From the NCBI GenBank assembly GCA_017560095.1, contig JAFYOU010000002.1:62001-126000 (forward strand): a stretch of 64,000 nucleotides of DNA, written 5' to 3'. Below are positions 27,347-37,695 of this stretch, in pieces (the stretch's first letter is position 1; the number at the start of each line of letters is the position of its first letter). The translations under genes and the position numbers were made by a program. The notes beneath the pieces were generated by a model. That model did not search any database, was not told the DNA's origin, and saw only the letters and a program-made list of their open reading frames with translations. This DNA is from Candidatus Gastranaerophilales bacterium (GTDB lineage: Bacteria; Cyanobacteriota; Vampirovibrionia; Gastranaerophilales; Gastranaerophilaceae).

Positions 27347-29506
27347 ATGAATATTTCCCCGATTGTGCTAAATAATTATTTAACAATTAAAAAGCAAAAT
27401 TTAAACAAAAACCATCAAACTCAACCAAATTTTAAAAGTTTAAATTGTGATACAATTTCTTTTACGAGTACAGATACTACAAACCCTAAAAAAGTACCTG
27501 TTAGAATAATATGCCGGAAACCATCTCCAAAAAGCGTAGATTTTAAAACAAAATACCAGAAACTATCTCAAATGCTTAACGATCCTAGCATTATAACTGC
27601 ACAAGAATGTATAGATTTATTAAATCAATTAAAAAAAGACAAAAATTGCCCTGCTGATATAAAATCTGAAATTTTATTAGGCAAAGATAAACAAGCAATG
27701 AATAAGCTTGTTGGACTTTATATGAAACCGTACAATGTTAAAGATAAAGATTTATTGTTTGACCTTATGAATGCTATGATTAAAGCTTCTCCTGATAAAG
27801 AAACAACATTGGCTCAATTTACAACCAAAAATCAAAATTCAGAAATTCCCATTCAAATAGCTTATGATGATAAGAGGGTTACAGATCGCATTTTTGAATG
27901 CTTTACACACGATAGCGAAGCCTTATCTGCACAACAAGAAGCAGTAGATGAAGTTCAGATGGGACAAGAACTTGAAAAGTATTCTAATCTTGATAATAAT
28001 TTTTTCCCCTCATATGGAAAAATATCAGCCAATTTTATTAAATATTTAGAAGGTCTAATAAAGCCAGGAAAAAATCCAAATGAACCAACTATAATAAGAG
28101 ATCAAAGAGCTAGAGATGAAATTATTGCATATGCTATCGAAGCAGAAGTGCCAACATTCTATTTTAAATACGACGAAGAAGATAGAGAACCGGAATATAA
28201 ACAAATGGTAAAAGCACTTGCAAATCTTGCAACTCCAGAAGAAAAAAGAACAATGTTTTTAAATAAAGAATTCCTTTCTGGTTGTCGTACTTTCGAAGAT
28301 ATAATGTTTGTTTTAGATGTTTTTAAGGATGATATGGAAGCAAAAAACAGTTCATTTGAAATAATTTCTTCGCTTAATAATCATCAAGACGATGTTTTTA
28401 CATTCGACTCTCTTTCCGCGGAGCAAATACTCAAAATAATAAATAAAGTTGAGCCTGAGGTAAGAAAAACACTTCTTCTTAAAACAGATAAACTAGATTT
28501 ACTTCCAATTTCATATACTGATGAAGAAATGCAAATGGAATTTTTAAAAGCTTCACCGGATGATGAAACTTTAGAAAAACAACTTCTAGCACTTCCAATA
28601 TTAACCCAAGAAGCGCTTGAACTTGTTCCTGAAGAAAAAAGAGATGAAATAAAACAACGATATGATAAAGCATTTAAAAAACGAATTAAATCCATAAAAA
28701 ATAACCCAATTGGTTTACGTCAACAAATACAAACCGCCCGAAAAGATGTTAATAAAACCAAACTAGGAATGGAAATAATTCTATTACATGATTCCAAAGA
28801 AAACCAAGAATTTATAGTTCATGCACTTTTGCGCCTTGGATTAACAGGCAATGAAGACAAATTATCAAGATTAATAACAAATCCAAACGCATATGTTGAA
28901 TTAATTAAAGGATTTCCATTTGAAACGGTAGCAAAAAATGTAGTTGAATATTGTAAAAAAGCACCAAATGAAGATGCTATATTGCAAATTTTGAGACATT
29001 ATTATGTTGAACATAATCAATATATAAACTACTATTTCATAAATGCAATTAGCGCTAGCCTAACTCATGAACAAGCTTTTGAAATACTTAATTTATTTAA
29101 AAATCCAGAAAAGCAATTTCAGTTTTTAACAACTCTCTGCGGAAAGAATATAAAATTTGAAGAACACCCAACTGAAAAAGATATAGAAGAGGAACTTTCT
29201 TCTGGTGTTGGCTGGAATTTTTTAGATGAATTCTCTGAACATCCAGAATATGATGAAAAATTATTAGATATAATATTCAACATTGCACTTGATAAAAATG
29301 TAGATAATCGTGGCTTATATTGCTTATCTAATAGATCCTATAGAATAATAAGAAATTATAATTTTACTGAACTTTGTAATAAGCTTGAAACAATTACACA
29401 AACCAGCGACAAAAAACAAGCGGAAAGATTATTAACATTTGTTAAAGGTCATGTTACAGATACATATAAAAACGAAATTGATAGGTTATTAAAACAACTT
29501 AATTAA
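27347..29506 (+). CDS. Large helical protein of unknown function with lineage-type N-terminus
   Basis: A 719-residue protein with no domain I recognise. It is rich in Lys, Glu, Asn and Leu and appears almost wholly alpha-helical, which would fit a repeat solenoid. The N-terminus has no hydrophobic signal but carries NFKSLNCDTISFTS (about residues 28-41), a style I associate with many proteins in gut Melainabacteria. The ATG at 27347 has AAAGG 7 nt upstream, and TG-C-ATACT near 27324 resembles an extended -10. It ends in a bidirectional terminator shared with metG. Confidence 0.6.
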   Translation: MNISPIVLNNYLTIKKQNLNKNHQTQPNFKSLNCDTISFTSTDTTNPKKVPVRIICRKPSPKSVDFKTKYQKLSQMLNDPSIITAQECIDLLNQLKKDKNCPADIKSEILLGKDKQAMNKLVGLYMKPYNVKDKDLLFDLMNAMIKASPDKETTLAQFTTKNQNSEIPIQIAYDDKRVTDRIFECFTHDSEALSAQQEAVDEVQMGQELEKYSNLDNNFFPSYGKISANFIKYLEGLIKPGKNPNEPTIIRDQRARDEIIAYAIEAEVPTFYFKYDEEDREPEYKQMVKALANLATPEEKRTMFLNKEFLSGCRTFEDIMFVLDVFKDDMEAKNSSFEIISSLNNHQDDVFTFDSLSAEQILKIINKVEPEVRKTLLLKTDKLDLLPISYTDEEMQMEFLKASPDDETLEKQLLALPILTQEALELVPEEKRDEIKQRYDKAFKKRIKSIKNNPIGLRQQIQTARKDVNKTKLGMEIILLHDSKENQEFIVHALLRLGLTGNEDKLSRLITNPNAYVELIKGFPFETVAKNVVEYCKKAPNEDAILQILRHYYVEHNQYINYYFINAISASLTHEQAFEILNLFKNPEKQFQFLTTLCGKNIKFEEHPTEKDIEEELSSGVGWNFLDEFSEHPEYDEKLLDIIFNIALDKNVDNRGLYCLSNRSYRIIRNYNFTELCNKLETITQTSDKKQAERLLTFVKGHVTDTYKNEIDRLLKQLN

Positions 29507-29540
29507 TTAAAACACCTTGGCATAACCAAGGTGTTTTAAT
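29506..29540. terminator. Bidirectional terminator between the unknown gene and metG
   Basis: ATTAAAACACCTTGG and CCAAGGTGTTTTAAT form a perfect 15-bp stem with loop CATAA. The A- and T-rich stem ends serve both convergent genes. Confidence 0.85.
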
Positions 29541-29550
29541 TTAATAGAAA

Positions 29551-31107
29551 TTACTTTTTAGATTTATCAGCAAGCTCTGAATCTAATCTTAAAAATACTG
29601 GAGAAATCTCTTCTTTTGAAATTAATTTTCCAACTTTAATATTTTTAATTTCAATATCATCTAATTTTGTTGATAAATCATAGCTTAATTGTTTTGCCAT
29701 TTTTGAAGCAATATTTGGACAATATGGATAAATTAAACTAGATACTACACACATTACTTCTAAAACAGTATATAAAACTTGTCCACATTCATTCCATTTT
29801 TCTTCTTTTGCTAAAGTCCAAGGGGCTGAGTCTGTAACAAATTTATTTGTATTATCAACAAGTTCGGTAATTTTTTGAGCAGCTTCTGCTACTTCATAGT
29901 AATTGAAATGATGTTTTACTTCTTCAATTGCTTTTTTGCAATCAGCAAAAAGAGGTGAATCTACAACAAATTCAGGTTTAATTTCACCATCAAAATATTT
30001 AACAAGCATTGATAATGTTCTATTCAATAAATTACCCATTGAATTTGCTAAATGTGCATTAACTTTTTCTTTAAAATCATTATCTGAATAATTTCCATCT
30101 TTGCCGCAAGGTGCTGCTGTTGCCATATAATATCTAAGTGCATCAGGTTCAACCATTTCAAATGATTCCATAACGCTTGATGGGGAAACAACATTGCCTA
30201 AAGATTTAGACATTTTTGTTTCGTCAATTGTAATCCAACCATGGGCTAAAATATGTTTTGGTAATGGAATTTCAAGAGCCATTAAGATAGCCAACCAATA
30301 AATTGAATGGAATTTTAAAATATCTTTTCCAATAACTTGAACATCGGCTGGCCAATATTTTTTGAATTTTTCTGATGGATTTTCTGTATCATAGCCAAGA
30401 GCTGTGATATAGTTTGATAGAGCATCAATCCAAACATAAATAATTTGATTATCATCTCCGTCAACTGGAATTCCCCAGCTAACATTTGATTTTACACGAG
30501 AAACAGAAATATCTTCAATGTTTTCTAGCTGATTTAAAACCTCATTTGCTCTAAAACTTGGAACAATAAAATTCGGGTTTTCTTTAATGTGTTTAATAAT
30601 TGCATCTTTATACTTGGTTAATTTAAAGAAATAATTCTCTTCTTCAACAACTTCAGGTTTTGCTTTATGATTTGGACAAAAACCATTTTCGTCTAAATCT
30701 TTTTCAGAAACAAAACACTCGCAACCTGCGCAATATAAACCAGTGTATGAATGTTTATAAATATCACCTTTTTCAACTAATTTTTTGAAGATTTTTTGAA
30801 CAATTTTTTTATGTTCTGGATTTGTTGTTCTAATTAATTGGGAATAATTAATATCTAATAATTTCCAAGCATCAGCAAATTTAGCTGCGTTCATATCACA
30901 AAATTCTTGTGGTTGCATACCTACTGAAGCTGAAGTCTTTTGAATTTTTATACCATGTTCATCACAACCTGTTAACATATATGCATCAGACGTTCTTTGA
31001 GAAAAATGACGACAAATAACATCTGTTAGAATTTTTTCATATGCATGTCCAATATGAGGAGCACCATTTACATAATCGATTGCAGTTGTGGTATAAAATT
31101 TTTCCAT
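29551..31107 (-). CDS. metG: Methionyl-tRNA synthetase
   Basis: Class I synthetase, 518 residues. The HIGH motif is PHIGHAYEK (about residue 16), zinc-knuckle cysteines are in CAGCECF and GFCPNHK, and the KMSKS loop is ETKMSKSLGN (about residue 297). The anticodon-binding helical domain follows. The C-terminal EMAP/Trbp-like tRNA-binding domain of longer forms is absent. AGGAAG precedes the ATG, and TATAAT lies further upstream near 31139, so this gene has a leader. Confidence 0.95.
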   Translation of the reverse strand: MEKFYTTTAIDYVNGAPHIGHAYEKILTDVICRHFSQRTSDAYMLTGCDEHGIKIQKTSASVGMQPQEFCDMNAAKFADAWKLLDINYSQLIRTTNPEHKKIVQKIFKKLVEKGDIYKHSYTGLYCAGCECFVSEKDLDENGFCPNHKAKPEVVEEENYFFKLTKYKDAIIKHIKENPNFIVPSFRANEVLNQLENIEDISVSRVKSNVSWGIPVDGDDNQIIYVWIDALSNYITALGYDTENPSEKFKKYWPADVQVIGKDILKFHSIYWLAILMALEIPLPKHILAHGWITIDETKMSKSLGNVVSPSSVMESFEMVEPDALRYYMATAAPCGKDGNYSDNDFKEKVNAHLANSMGNLLNRTLSMLVKYFDGEIKPEFVVDSPLFADCKKAIEEVKHHFNYYEVAEAAQKITELVDNTNKFVTDSAPWTLAKEEKWNECGQVLYTVLEVMCVVSSLIYPYCPNIASKMAKQLSYDLSTKLDDIEIKNIKVGKLISKEEISPVFLRLDSELADKSKK

Positions 31108-31180
31108 ATTTTCTTCCTATCTATTTAAAGCAAAAAGATTATACCATAAAACCATTGATTTAACCGAAAAATTTATGTAA

Positions 31181-31192
31181 TATAATTTATCT
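31181..31192 (+). promoter_or_regulatory. Predicted leaderless promoter of cysE
   Basis: A consensus TATAAT, then TTATCT (6 nt), then ATG at 31193. No ribosome binding site is present. Confidence 0.65.
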
Positions 31193-31855
31193 ATGGGTAT
31201 TATTTCTTGGACAAAAACAATAATTGAAGACATTCAAACCATTAAAGAAAAGGATGTTGCAGCTCGTAGCGTTTTAGAAGTTATTTTTCTTTATCAAGGT
31301 TTTCATGTGTTATTAGCACATAGAATCGCTCATAAATTACGCTATTGGAAAATACCTTTTATTCCAAGAACAATTTCTCAAATTGCAAGGTTTTTTACAG
31401 GCATTGAAATTCACCCCGGAGCAACCATTGGTAAAAGATTTTTTATTGACCACGGAATGGGTGTAGTTATTGGTGAAACCACAATAATTGGTGATGATGT
31501 TTTAATTTACCAAGGCGTAACTTTAGGTGGAACAGGAAAAGAACAAGGAAAACGCCATCCAACTATTGGCAATTTTGTAACAGTTGGAGCTGGCGCTAAA
31601 GTTTTAGGAAATATTGAAATTGGAGATTATTCAACAATTGGCGCAGGGTCTGTTGTAATTGAAAACGTGCCCGAACATTGCACGGTTGTTGGAATTCCAG
31701 GAAGAATTGTAAAACAGAAAAAATTTGTTGAGGGCCAATTACAACATAACAGAATTCCCGACCCTATTGCTTGTGAAATGAATCGTTTAAAATATGAAGT
31801 TATTGAACTTCAAGAAAAGTTAAAAGAAATAACAAATTTAGTTAAAATAAAATAA
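31193..31855 (+). CDS. cysE: Serine O-acetyltransferase
   Basis: Left-handed beta-helix acetyltransferase of cysteine synthesis, acetyl-CoA plus serine to O-acetylserine. The helical N-terminus is followed by hexapeptide repeats with [22 protein letters not shown] (catalytic His/Asp region) and [15 protein letters not shown]. The length, 220 residues, is in the short bacterial range. It lies beside serA on the opposite strand, so serine synthesis and use are neighbours. The mRNA is probably leaderless. Confidence 0.93.
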   Translation: MGIISWTKTIIEDIQTIKEKDVAARSVLEVIFLYQGFHVLLAHRIAHKLRYWKIPFIPRTISQIARFFTGIEIHPGATIGKRFFIDHGMGVVIGETTIIGDDVLIYQGVTLGGTGKEQGKRHPTIGNFVTVGAGAKVLGNIEIGDYSTIGAGSVVIENVPEHCTVVGIPGRIVKQKKFVEGQLQHNRIPDPIACEMNRLKYEVIELQEKLKEITNLVKIK

Positions 31856-31882
31856 AAAGCTCTCGGATTTCGAGAGCTTTTT
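31854..31882. terminator. Bidirectional terminator between cysE and serA
   Basis: AAAAAGCTCTCG and CGAGAGCTTTTT form a perfect 12-bp stem with a GATTT loop. It begins at the cysE stop codon. Confidence 0.88.
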
Positions 31883-31901
31883 GTTGTTTGCTTTAACCAG
31901 A

Positions 31902-33485
31902 TTATGCTTCTAAGCTAATGAATTTAGCTTTATCAACACCATCTATTTTTGCGATTTTTTCCAATGTTTCTTGCTCAACTAAGCTATCAACATTGATAAC
32001 CATTACGTTTTTATCAGTTTCAACATTATTTTGCGCTACTTGCATGCCTGAAATATTAATATTATCTGCGCCTAATACGCTTGCAACTTGAGCAACCATG
32101 TTTGGCTTATTGATATGCGGAACAAATAACATATATTTTTTAGGTTCAATACTTGCAAAATAGTTATTAATTTGAACAATTCTTTTGATACCTTTTGCAA
32201 TTAACGCACCTTTTACAATTGTTTCATTTTCAGATGTTTTAATTTTTACGCAAATTGTATTTTGCTCTTCATTTGTTTTAGTTGTTTTAACTTCAATTCC
32301 CCTTTTTTGAGCAATGATTGGAGCATTAACATAATTAACATCAACCATATTTGCACTTAAAATGCCTTTTAAAATAGCTATTTCAAGCGGAGAAACATCT
32401 AAGGTTGAAAGTTTTCCACTAACTAAGACATCAAGTTCTTTGATTGCTCCAATTGATAATTGAGAAGCAATTTGAGCAATATTTTCAGCTAATCCCATAT
32501 ATTCTTTAACTGCCTCTAATTTTTGAGGTTTTAAAGCAGGAATATTAATAGCGCTTGTTGCATTTCTTCCAGATAACACTTCAACAACTTGATTTGCTAC
32601 ATCTAAAGCAACATTAATTTGAGCTTCATCTGTGCTTGCTCCTAGATGAGGCGTTAAGATTGCATTTTTTCCAAGGTTAATTAGTGGAGATTTATCAACA
32701 TTTTTTTCATCTTCATAAACATCAATTGCGCATTGTGCAACTTGACCTGATTCAACCGCTTTAGCTAAAGCTAATTCATCAATAATTCCGCCACGAGCAC
32801 AGTTTATAATTCTAACACCCTTTTTCATGCGATTTAAAGTATTTGTATTAATTAAACCTGCTGTTTCTTTTGTTTTTGGAGTATGAATTGTTAAATAATC
32901 AAACATTCCCCAAAAATCATCTAAATGTTCAACATAAGTTGCACCAATTTTTTCAACCATTTCTTTTGAAGCATATGGATCAAATACAACAACTTTCATA
33001 CCTAATGCCAAAGCAACATTTGCAACATGTGCACCAATTTTCCCTAAACCAATTACGCCAAGGGTTTTATTAAATACTTCAACGCCAGTAAATTTTGATC
33101 TTTCCCATAAACCTTGTTTAACAGAAGCATCAGCAAGAGGAATATTTCTACTCATTGCCATCATCATAGCAATTGTGTGTTCTGCTGCAGCATGTGTATT
33201 TCCATCAGGAGAATTAACAACAATTATCCCTTTTTGAGTAGCTGCAGCTACATCAATATTATCTACGCCAACGCCAGCTCTACCTATAATTTTAAGATTT
33301 TTGCCAGCTTCAATAATTTTAGCTGTAACTTTTGTTTGCGAACGAACTAAAAGCGCATCATATTCTCCAATGATTTCACAAAGCTTATCTTCATCCATTG
33401 TTGGAAGGTTATCCACTTCTGCTACACGTTGCACAATCTTCACGGCCAAATCATTGATTTTATCCGTTATTAAAACTTTTGCCAT
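31902..33485 (-). CDS. serA: D-3-phosphoglycerate dehydrogenase with ACT domain
   Basis: First enzyme of serine synthesis. The 527 residues are of the long type: catalytic/NAD domain with GRAGVGVDNID, the Rossmann loop VIGLGKIGAHVA, CARGGIIDE and LTPHLGAST, then the intervening domain and a C-terminal ACT domain (MLFVPHINKPNMVAQVASVLG) for serine feedback. GAGGAG precedes the ATG. It is 15 bp downstream of the GNAT gene in the same direction. Confidence 0.95.
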   Translation of the reverse strand: MAKVLITDKINDLAVKIVQRVAEVDNLPTMDEDKLCEIIGEYDALLVRSQTKVTAKIIEAGKNLKIIGRAGVGVDNIDVAAATQKGIIVVNSPDGNTHAAAEHTIAMMMAMSRNIPLADASVKQGLWERSKFTGVEVFNKTLGVIGLGKIGAHVANVALALGMKVVVFDPYASKEMVEKIGATYVEHLDDFWGMFDYLTIHTPKTKETAGLINTNTLNRMKKGVRIINCARGGIIDELALAKAVESGQVAQCAIDVYEDEKNVDKSPLINLGKNAILTPHLGASTDEAQINVALDVANQVVEVLSGRNATSAINIPALKPQKLEAVKEYMGLAENIAQIASQLSIGAIKELDVLVSGKLSTLDVSPLEIAILKGILSANMVDVNYVNAPIIAQKRGIEVKTTKTNEEQNTICVKIKTSENETIVKGALIAKGIKRIVQINNYFASIEPKKYMLFVPHINKPNMVAQVASVLGADNINISGMQVAQNNVETDKNVMVINVDSLVEQETLEKIAKIDGVDKAKFISLEA

Positions 33486-33500
33486 TATTTACTCCTCTTT

Positions 33501-34475
33501 TTATCCTCTTGGTAAGTAAGCTTGCGAATATCTATACGATTGAATAAATCCTGCCGATTCGTACATTTTAACAGCACTAGGCAAATTTAAATCTAAGCTC
33601 GCATTTAATTCGTTTAATTCAATTATACCGCCTTGATGTAATTTAACAACATCAAGAACAGAGGCTTTAATAAGAGATTTTGATAGTTTTTGACCACGAT
33701 GTTCCGGAAGTATACCTATTAAAGGCAGGTTGGCGATTCCATCTCCTGTAACATTTGTTAAACAAAAACCAACAAGTCTATTTTCATACAATAAAATTTT
33801 ACTTGCTTGTGGCAAAAATCTGCCATAAATTGAAGTTGTAATTTTTTGCGTAATATCTCTGCATCCTTCAATAGAAGAAAATCTGACATCAAAATTTACA
33901 TCAGTAGAATCTTTGAAAGAATTGTGGATAACTTCAGATAATTCTTCAAAATAAATATCTCGATATGGAGTTAACTTATAGCCTATTGGCAATTCCATAA
34001 AATTAAACTGGGATAATTCTTTAATTTGCTGCTTACTTTTAATATCAAAAACAACAACTCCCGTATCAATGAAATTAAAATTAAATTCAGCAACTTCTTT
34101 TCTAAAACTTTCTTGAACCCCAAGCATTGCATAGCTTACAACTGCATGTCTTCTTTGATTTTTTGTTTGTTCCATAAATTTTTCAAACAAACATCTTCTT
34201 TTTTCATTGATGTCTTCTGTTCCAAGGCAATGAATTACAAATAATTCAATAACTTCTTGTTGAACCGCAGTATACGCCAAGAACCCAGTAGGTATTGAAT
34301 CTTCCAACAAGATTATACAAGAAATTAAACCTTTGTTAAAAGAATCAATAAAATCATCATAAACCAATGGGTCAATTTCAAATTTGTAATCAGTTCTAGC
34401 TTTAAGGCGAAAATCATTATATGCGCCTTGAAACACTCTAAAATACTTTTCTTCTAAATTAGCGATTTGATACAT
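33501..34475 (-). CDS. GNAT-family N-acetyltransferase, probably tandem
   Basis: A 324-residue protein whose C-terminal half has a clear GNAT acetyl-CoA motif (LIGILPEHRGQKLSKSLI) and the closing AVKMYESAGF. The N-terminal half (FLAYTAVQQEVIELFVIHCLG) looks like a degenerate GNAT fold. The substrate is unknown. AAGGAAG lies about 10 nt before ATG. It is the first gene of a pair with serA. Confidence 0.82.
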   Translation of the reverse strand: MYQIANLEEKYFRVFQGAYNDFRLKARTDYKFEIDPLVYDDFIDSFNKGLISCIILLEDSIPTGFLAYTAVQQEVIELFVIHCLGTEDINEKRRCLFEKFMEQTKNQRRHAVVSYAMLGVQESFRKEVAEFNFNFIDTGVVVFDIKSKQQIKELSQFNFMELPIGYKLTPYRDIYFEELSEVIHNSFKDSTDVNFDVRFSSIEGCRDITQKITTSIYGRFLPQASKILLYENRLVGFCLTNVTGDGIANLPLIGILPEHRGQKLSKSLIKASVLDVVKLHQGGIIELNELNASLDLNLPSAVKMYESAGFIQSYRYSQAYLPRG

Positions 34476-34551
34476 AAAAGCAATACTTCCTTGATTTTTG
34501 ATAATTGTATCATGGAGATAATTTGATTTTCAAATTTTATGTTGAGTTTTG

Positions 34552-34594
34552 TTAATCAAAAATAATCTAGTACATTTAAATTATTTTTGGTTAA
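34552..34594. promoter_or_regulatory. Long inverted repeat in the GNAT / fliJ divergent region
   Basis: TTAATCAAAAATAAT and ATTATTTTTGGTTAA are inverted with one mismatch in 15 bp around a 13-nt spacer. It could be an operator or a terminator of antisense transcripts. The same 216-bp region holds TAAAGTTT at 34601 and TAGAAT just before fliJ. Confidence 0.4.
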
Positions 34595-34691
34595 ATTCGC
34601 TAAAGTTTTTTCAACAATATAGATGATGAATAAAAATATAAGATTAAGTATTCTGTCTATGTAATAGAAATTATATGGGGATAGAATTTAA

Positions 34692-35135
34692 TTGAGGAGG
34701 TTTAAGTTCACTCTTGAGAGTGTTTTAACCGTTCGAAAAAAGGTACTTGAGGACGCAAGAGTTAAACTTGCAAACATAACTAATATTTTTAACAAGCAAA
34801 ATGAAATTTTAAATGAAATGCATTTAGCATTAGAAAATATTAGAAATGAATCCGAAAAATGCCTTTTAGAAGATACATTTTCTCCTTGTTTGATTTCAAA
34901 TTATAGCTCGTTTGCAAATAAAATCATGCAAGATATTACCACTCAAAAATTGATAATAGAAAAAACAAAAATTGATTTATTAAAGCAACAGCAAATAACA
35001 AAGCAAGCCTATATACAAGTTAAATCTTTAGAGAAATTAAAAGAAAAACAAAAGGCTCAATATGATAAAGACGTTCTTCAGGAAGAATTTAAATTAATAG
35101 ACGATATTGTAAATTCAAGAAGAATAATAGCTTAG
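34692..35135 (+). CDS. fliJ: Flagellar export chaperone FliJ
   Basis: Coiled-coil component of the flagellar type III ATPase complex. The 147 residues open with FKFTLESVLTVRKKVLEDA, the usual FliJ N-terminal pattern, then an almost unbroken helix rich in Lys, Glu and Gln. The only fitting start is TTG at 34692. The AGGAGG that follows it is inside the coding sequence, while GGGGAT lies about 12 nt upstream. It opens the hook-assembly operon fliJ-fliK-flgD-flgE. Confidence 0.8.
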   Translation: MRRFKFTLESVLTVRKKVLEDARVKLANITNIFNKQNEILNEMHLALENIRNESEKCLLEDTFSPCLISNYSSFANKIMQDITTQKLIIEKTKIDLLKQQQITKQAYIQVKSLEKLKEKQKAQYDKDVLQEEFKLIDDIVNSRRIIA

Positions 35136-35150
35136 GGACAATAAAGAAAA

Positions 35151-37679
35151 ATGACAAACGCATTGGCGCAAAATATACAAACTAATGAAAATACTGCTGC
35201 AATAGATATGATAATGCAGGTAGTTAACACTCCTTCTTCTTCAAAATCTTCCGAAGAACAAGGCTTTTCAAATTTAATCAATAATCTTGAATCAAAAACT
35301 CAAAAAGCACAAAGCGATTTTGATAAACAAGCAAAAGTTACTAACGTAAGTTCTATCAATAAAAAAGCTTTAAATAAAAAAGAAGCTGTTTCAAAAAATA
35401 CTGACAAAAATCTTCAAGACACAGCAAATGTTTCAAAAAACGTAGCTCAAAAAAATTCAGAAAAAGCTACAACAAATAACTCAAAAGAAATAAAAATTTC
35501 TGATACAAAAAATGCAAGAAAAGAAGAAAATCAAAAAATTCAAAACAATAATCAAGAAACCTTAAACAAAGTTGCTACCAAAAAGCAAAAAGAAACTGAA
35601 AATTTGTCAGACATAAATAATAGCTCACCTGTAGAATCATCACCAGTTTTTTCTTCTGTTGAGGAAGTTGCTTTAAGCGAAGAAACAAAAACAGAAATCA
35701 AAAATGTCTTAGAAGAAATAGAATTAAATGTTGAGCAATTAATTAACTCAATTCCTGTTGTATCGGAAGATATTAAAGCAGAAATTAAAGATTTAAGTGC
35801 ATTACTAGAAAATGTTGAAAATCTTGAAGATATTAGCGAAATTGTGAACAAAATTGAAACCATTTCATCAAATTTTGATAATTCAACTTTAAATCAAGAA
35901 CAAAAAACGGAAATAACAAAAACATTAGATGAAATTAAATTAATATTAAAAGATATTAAAGAAGTTACAGAAAAACCGGTTGAGTTTGAGAATTTAATGG
36001 TTGAATTAAAAGAAAAAATTTCACAATTAATAAAATCTGCAAATACAGATACAAAAGGCGAAACCAATCTTTCATCAAAATCGGAAGCTGAAAACAAAAC
36101 CATGCAACCGGAAAAAGAAATAAAATTTGACATCGAATCTTTAAAAGAAGCAACAAATGAAATAAAAGAAATTGCTAAAGAAATCAAAGAAGCAATTTCA
36201 AATTTAGATGTTAAAAAAATAAATGAATTTAGCGAAAAAATATCTAAAACACTAGAAAAACTAGAATCAACAAATGATATTCAAGAAGCAACTAAAGAAA
36301 TTGACATTAAAAAAGATTTAATTGAAACATTGAAAAATTTAAAAAATCTTTTAGAAAAAAATGTTGAAACAACTGAAGTTGAAGTTAAACAAGAATTTGT
36401 TGATTTAAATTTAAATGATGAAAACAAAATTCTTGAAACTTTAGATAAATTATCTTCAGAAGATTTAAAAAACATTGATTTGAAAGACGAAAAAACAATT
36501 AAAGAAATCGCGAGTTTGCTCGACAATCTTAATAAAGAAATCGAAAATCAAGAATTTAACAAAGAAATTAAAACCGAAATAGAGGAATTAATTCAAAAAG
36601 TAAGCCAAAAAGAAATTTCAACAGATGATTTAGCACAAGCTATAGATGCTTTAGCAGATGATATTAAAGTAGAATCTCAAAAACCACAAACAGAAAGCTT
36701 AGAAATTGAAAGCACATTAGATACTTCAAAAGAAACTACTAAAATACAGGTTGATTTAAACCAAGACACCAATCAAAAACAAAATCAACAAGACATAAAA
36801 ACAAATAAAACCCAAGAACCAGAAATTGATTTAGGCGATTTGTTACAAAATGATATTGATTTTAATGAAGTAAAACTACAAGCAAACATTTCAAAAGACA
36901 TCAAAGTTGAAAACAATGATATCAAAAATGTTGAACAAAATCTTCAAAAAACAATTGCGATAAATGAAATGCTTGACGAGATGATGGTTGAAGTTGACAT
37001 TAAAACAATTCCTTCTCAATCAGGAGCATTATCAGTTGCTGATGAAATAACTAAACTAGCAATGGGTGAAACAAATTCACTTAACTCTATAAGCTCAACT
37101 AATGGAAGTGTGACCTATGATGCTGTTGGTGTAAATGCGCTAATAAAAAATGTTGCAAATTTAGCTAAAACAACACAAACCCAAAATTTAAATACTCCAT
37201 CTATGGAAGATGTATTGAATCAGGTTGCAAATAAAGTTACTCAATTAAAAGATGCAAATGCGCAAAAATTAACAATGGTATTAAGACCAAACGATTTAGG
37301 AAGATTGCAAATTGAATTAACTTCAAATCAACAGGGTTTAACTACACAAATTATGGCTCAAAATGAAGATGTTAGAGCATATATTGAAAGAAACATTGAT
37401 TCACTTCGTCAACAATTGTCTGACGCAGGCGTAAATGTTAATTCAATTCAAATTAAAACCGCAGGTTCAGAAAACTCAACCACTTATGATGGAAATCAAA
37501 ATTTGAATCGTGATTTTGAACAAGAAAATCAAAATCAACAAAACAAAGATGAAAAAAATAATCAACAAAATAACAACAAAGAAGCAAAAGAAGTATTAAC
37601 CTCGATATCAAATTATGATATGTCTTTTGCAAAAGATTTTTCAAGCATTTTGAATAAATCTTTAAGCTATGGAAATTAA
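35151..37679 (+). CDS. fliK: Flagellar hook-length control protein FliK
   Basis: A secreted molecular ruler that sets hook length and switches export specificity. The 842 residues are long for the family. A low-complexity Lys/Glu/Asn-rich helical region (about 1-600) is followed by the conserved Flg_hook C-terminal domain (about 700-780): KLTMVLRPNDLGRLQIEL and DLRQQL-like SLRQQLSDAGVNVNSIQI. The tail is Asn/Gln-rich. Its place between fliJ and flgD supports the call. Confidence 0.88.
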   Translation: MTNALAQNIQTNENTAAIDMIMQVVNTPSSSKSSEEQGFSNLINNLESKTQKAQSDFDKQAKVTNVSSINKKALNKKEAVSKNTDKNLQDTANVSKNVAQKNSEKATTNNSKEIKISDTKNARKEENQKIQNNNQETLNKVATKKQKETENLSDINNSSPVESSPVFSSVEEVALSEETKTEIKNVLEEIELNVEQLINSIPVVSEDIKAEIKDLSALLENVENLEDISEIVNKIETISSNFDNSTLNQEQKTEITKTLDEIKLILKDIKEVTEKPVEFENLMVELKEKISQLIKSANTDTKGETNLSSKSEAENKTMQPEKEIKFDIESLKEATNEIKEIAKEIKEAISNLDVKKINEFSEKISKTLEKLESTNDIQEATKEIDIKKDLIETLKNLKNLLEKNVETTEVEVKQEFVDLNLNDENKILETLDKLSSEDLKNIDLKDEKTIKEIASLLDNLNKEIENQEFNKEIKTEIEELIQKVSQKEISTDDLAQAIDALADDIKVESQKPQTESLEIESTLDTSKETTKIQVDLNQDTNQKQNQQDIKTNKTQEPEIDLGDLLQNDIDFNEVKLQANISKDIKVENNDIKNVEQNLQKTIAINEMLDEMMVEVDIKTIPSQSGALSVADEITKLAMGETNSLNSISSTNGSVTYDAVGVNALIKNVANLAKTTQTQNLNTPSMEDVLNQVANKVTQLKDANAQKLTMVLRPNDLGRLQIELTSNQQGLTTQIMAQNEDVRAYIERNIDSLRQQLSDAGVNVNSIQIKTAGSENSTTYDGNQNLNRDFEQENQNQQNKDEKNNQQNNNKEAKEVLTSISNYDMSFAKDFSSILNKSLSYGN

Positions 37680-37695
37680 TAAGGATAAATAAATT

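Noticed and set aside
34601..34630. Sigma-28 promoter before fliJ (TAAAGTTT)
   Set aside because: The left half matches well, but no GCCGATAA-like half is found at the right distance.
35552..36526. Several Ser/Phe-rich minus-strand open frames inside fliK
   Set aside because: They are antisense shadows of the Lys/Glu-rich coding sequence and have no start signals.
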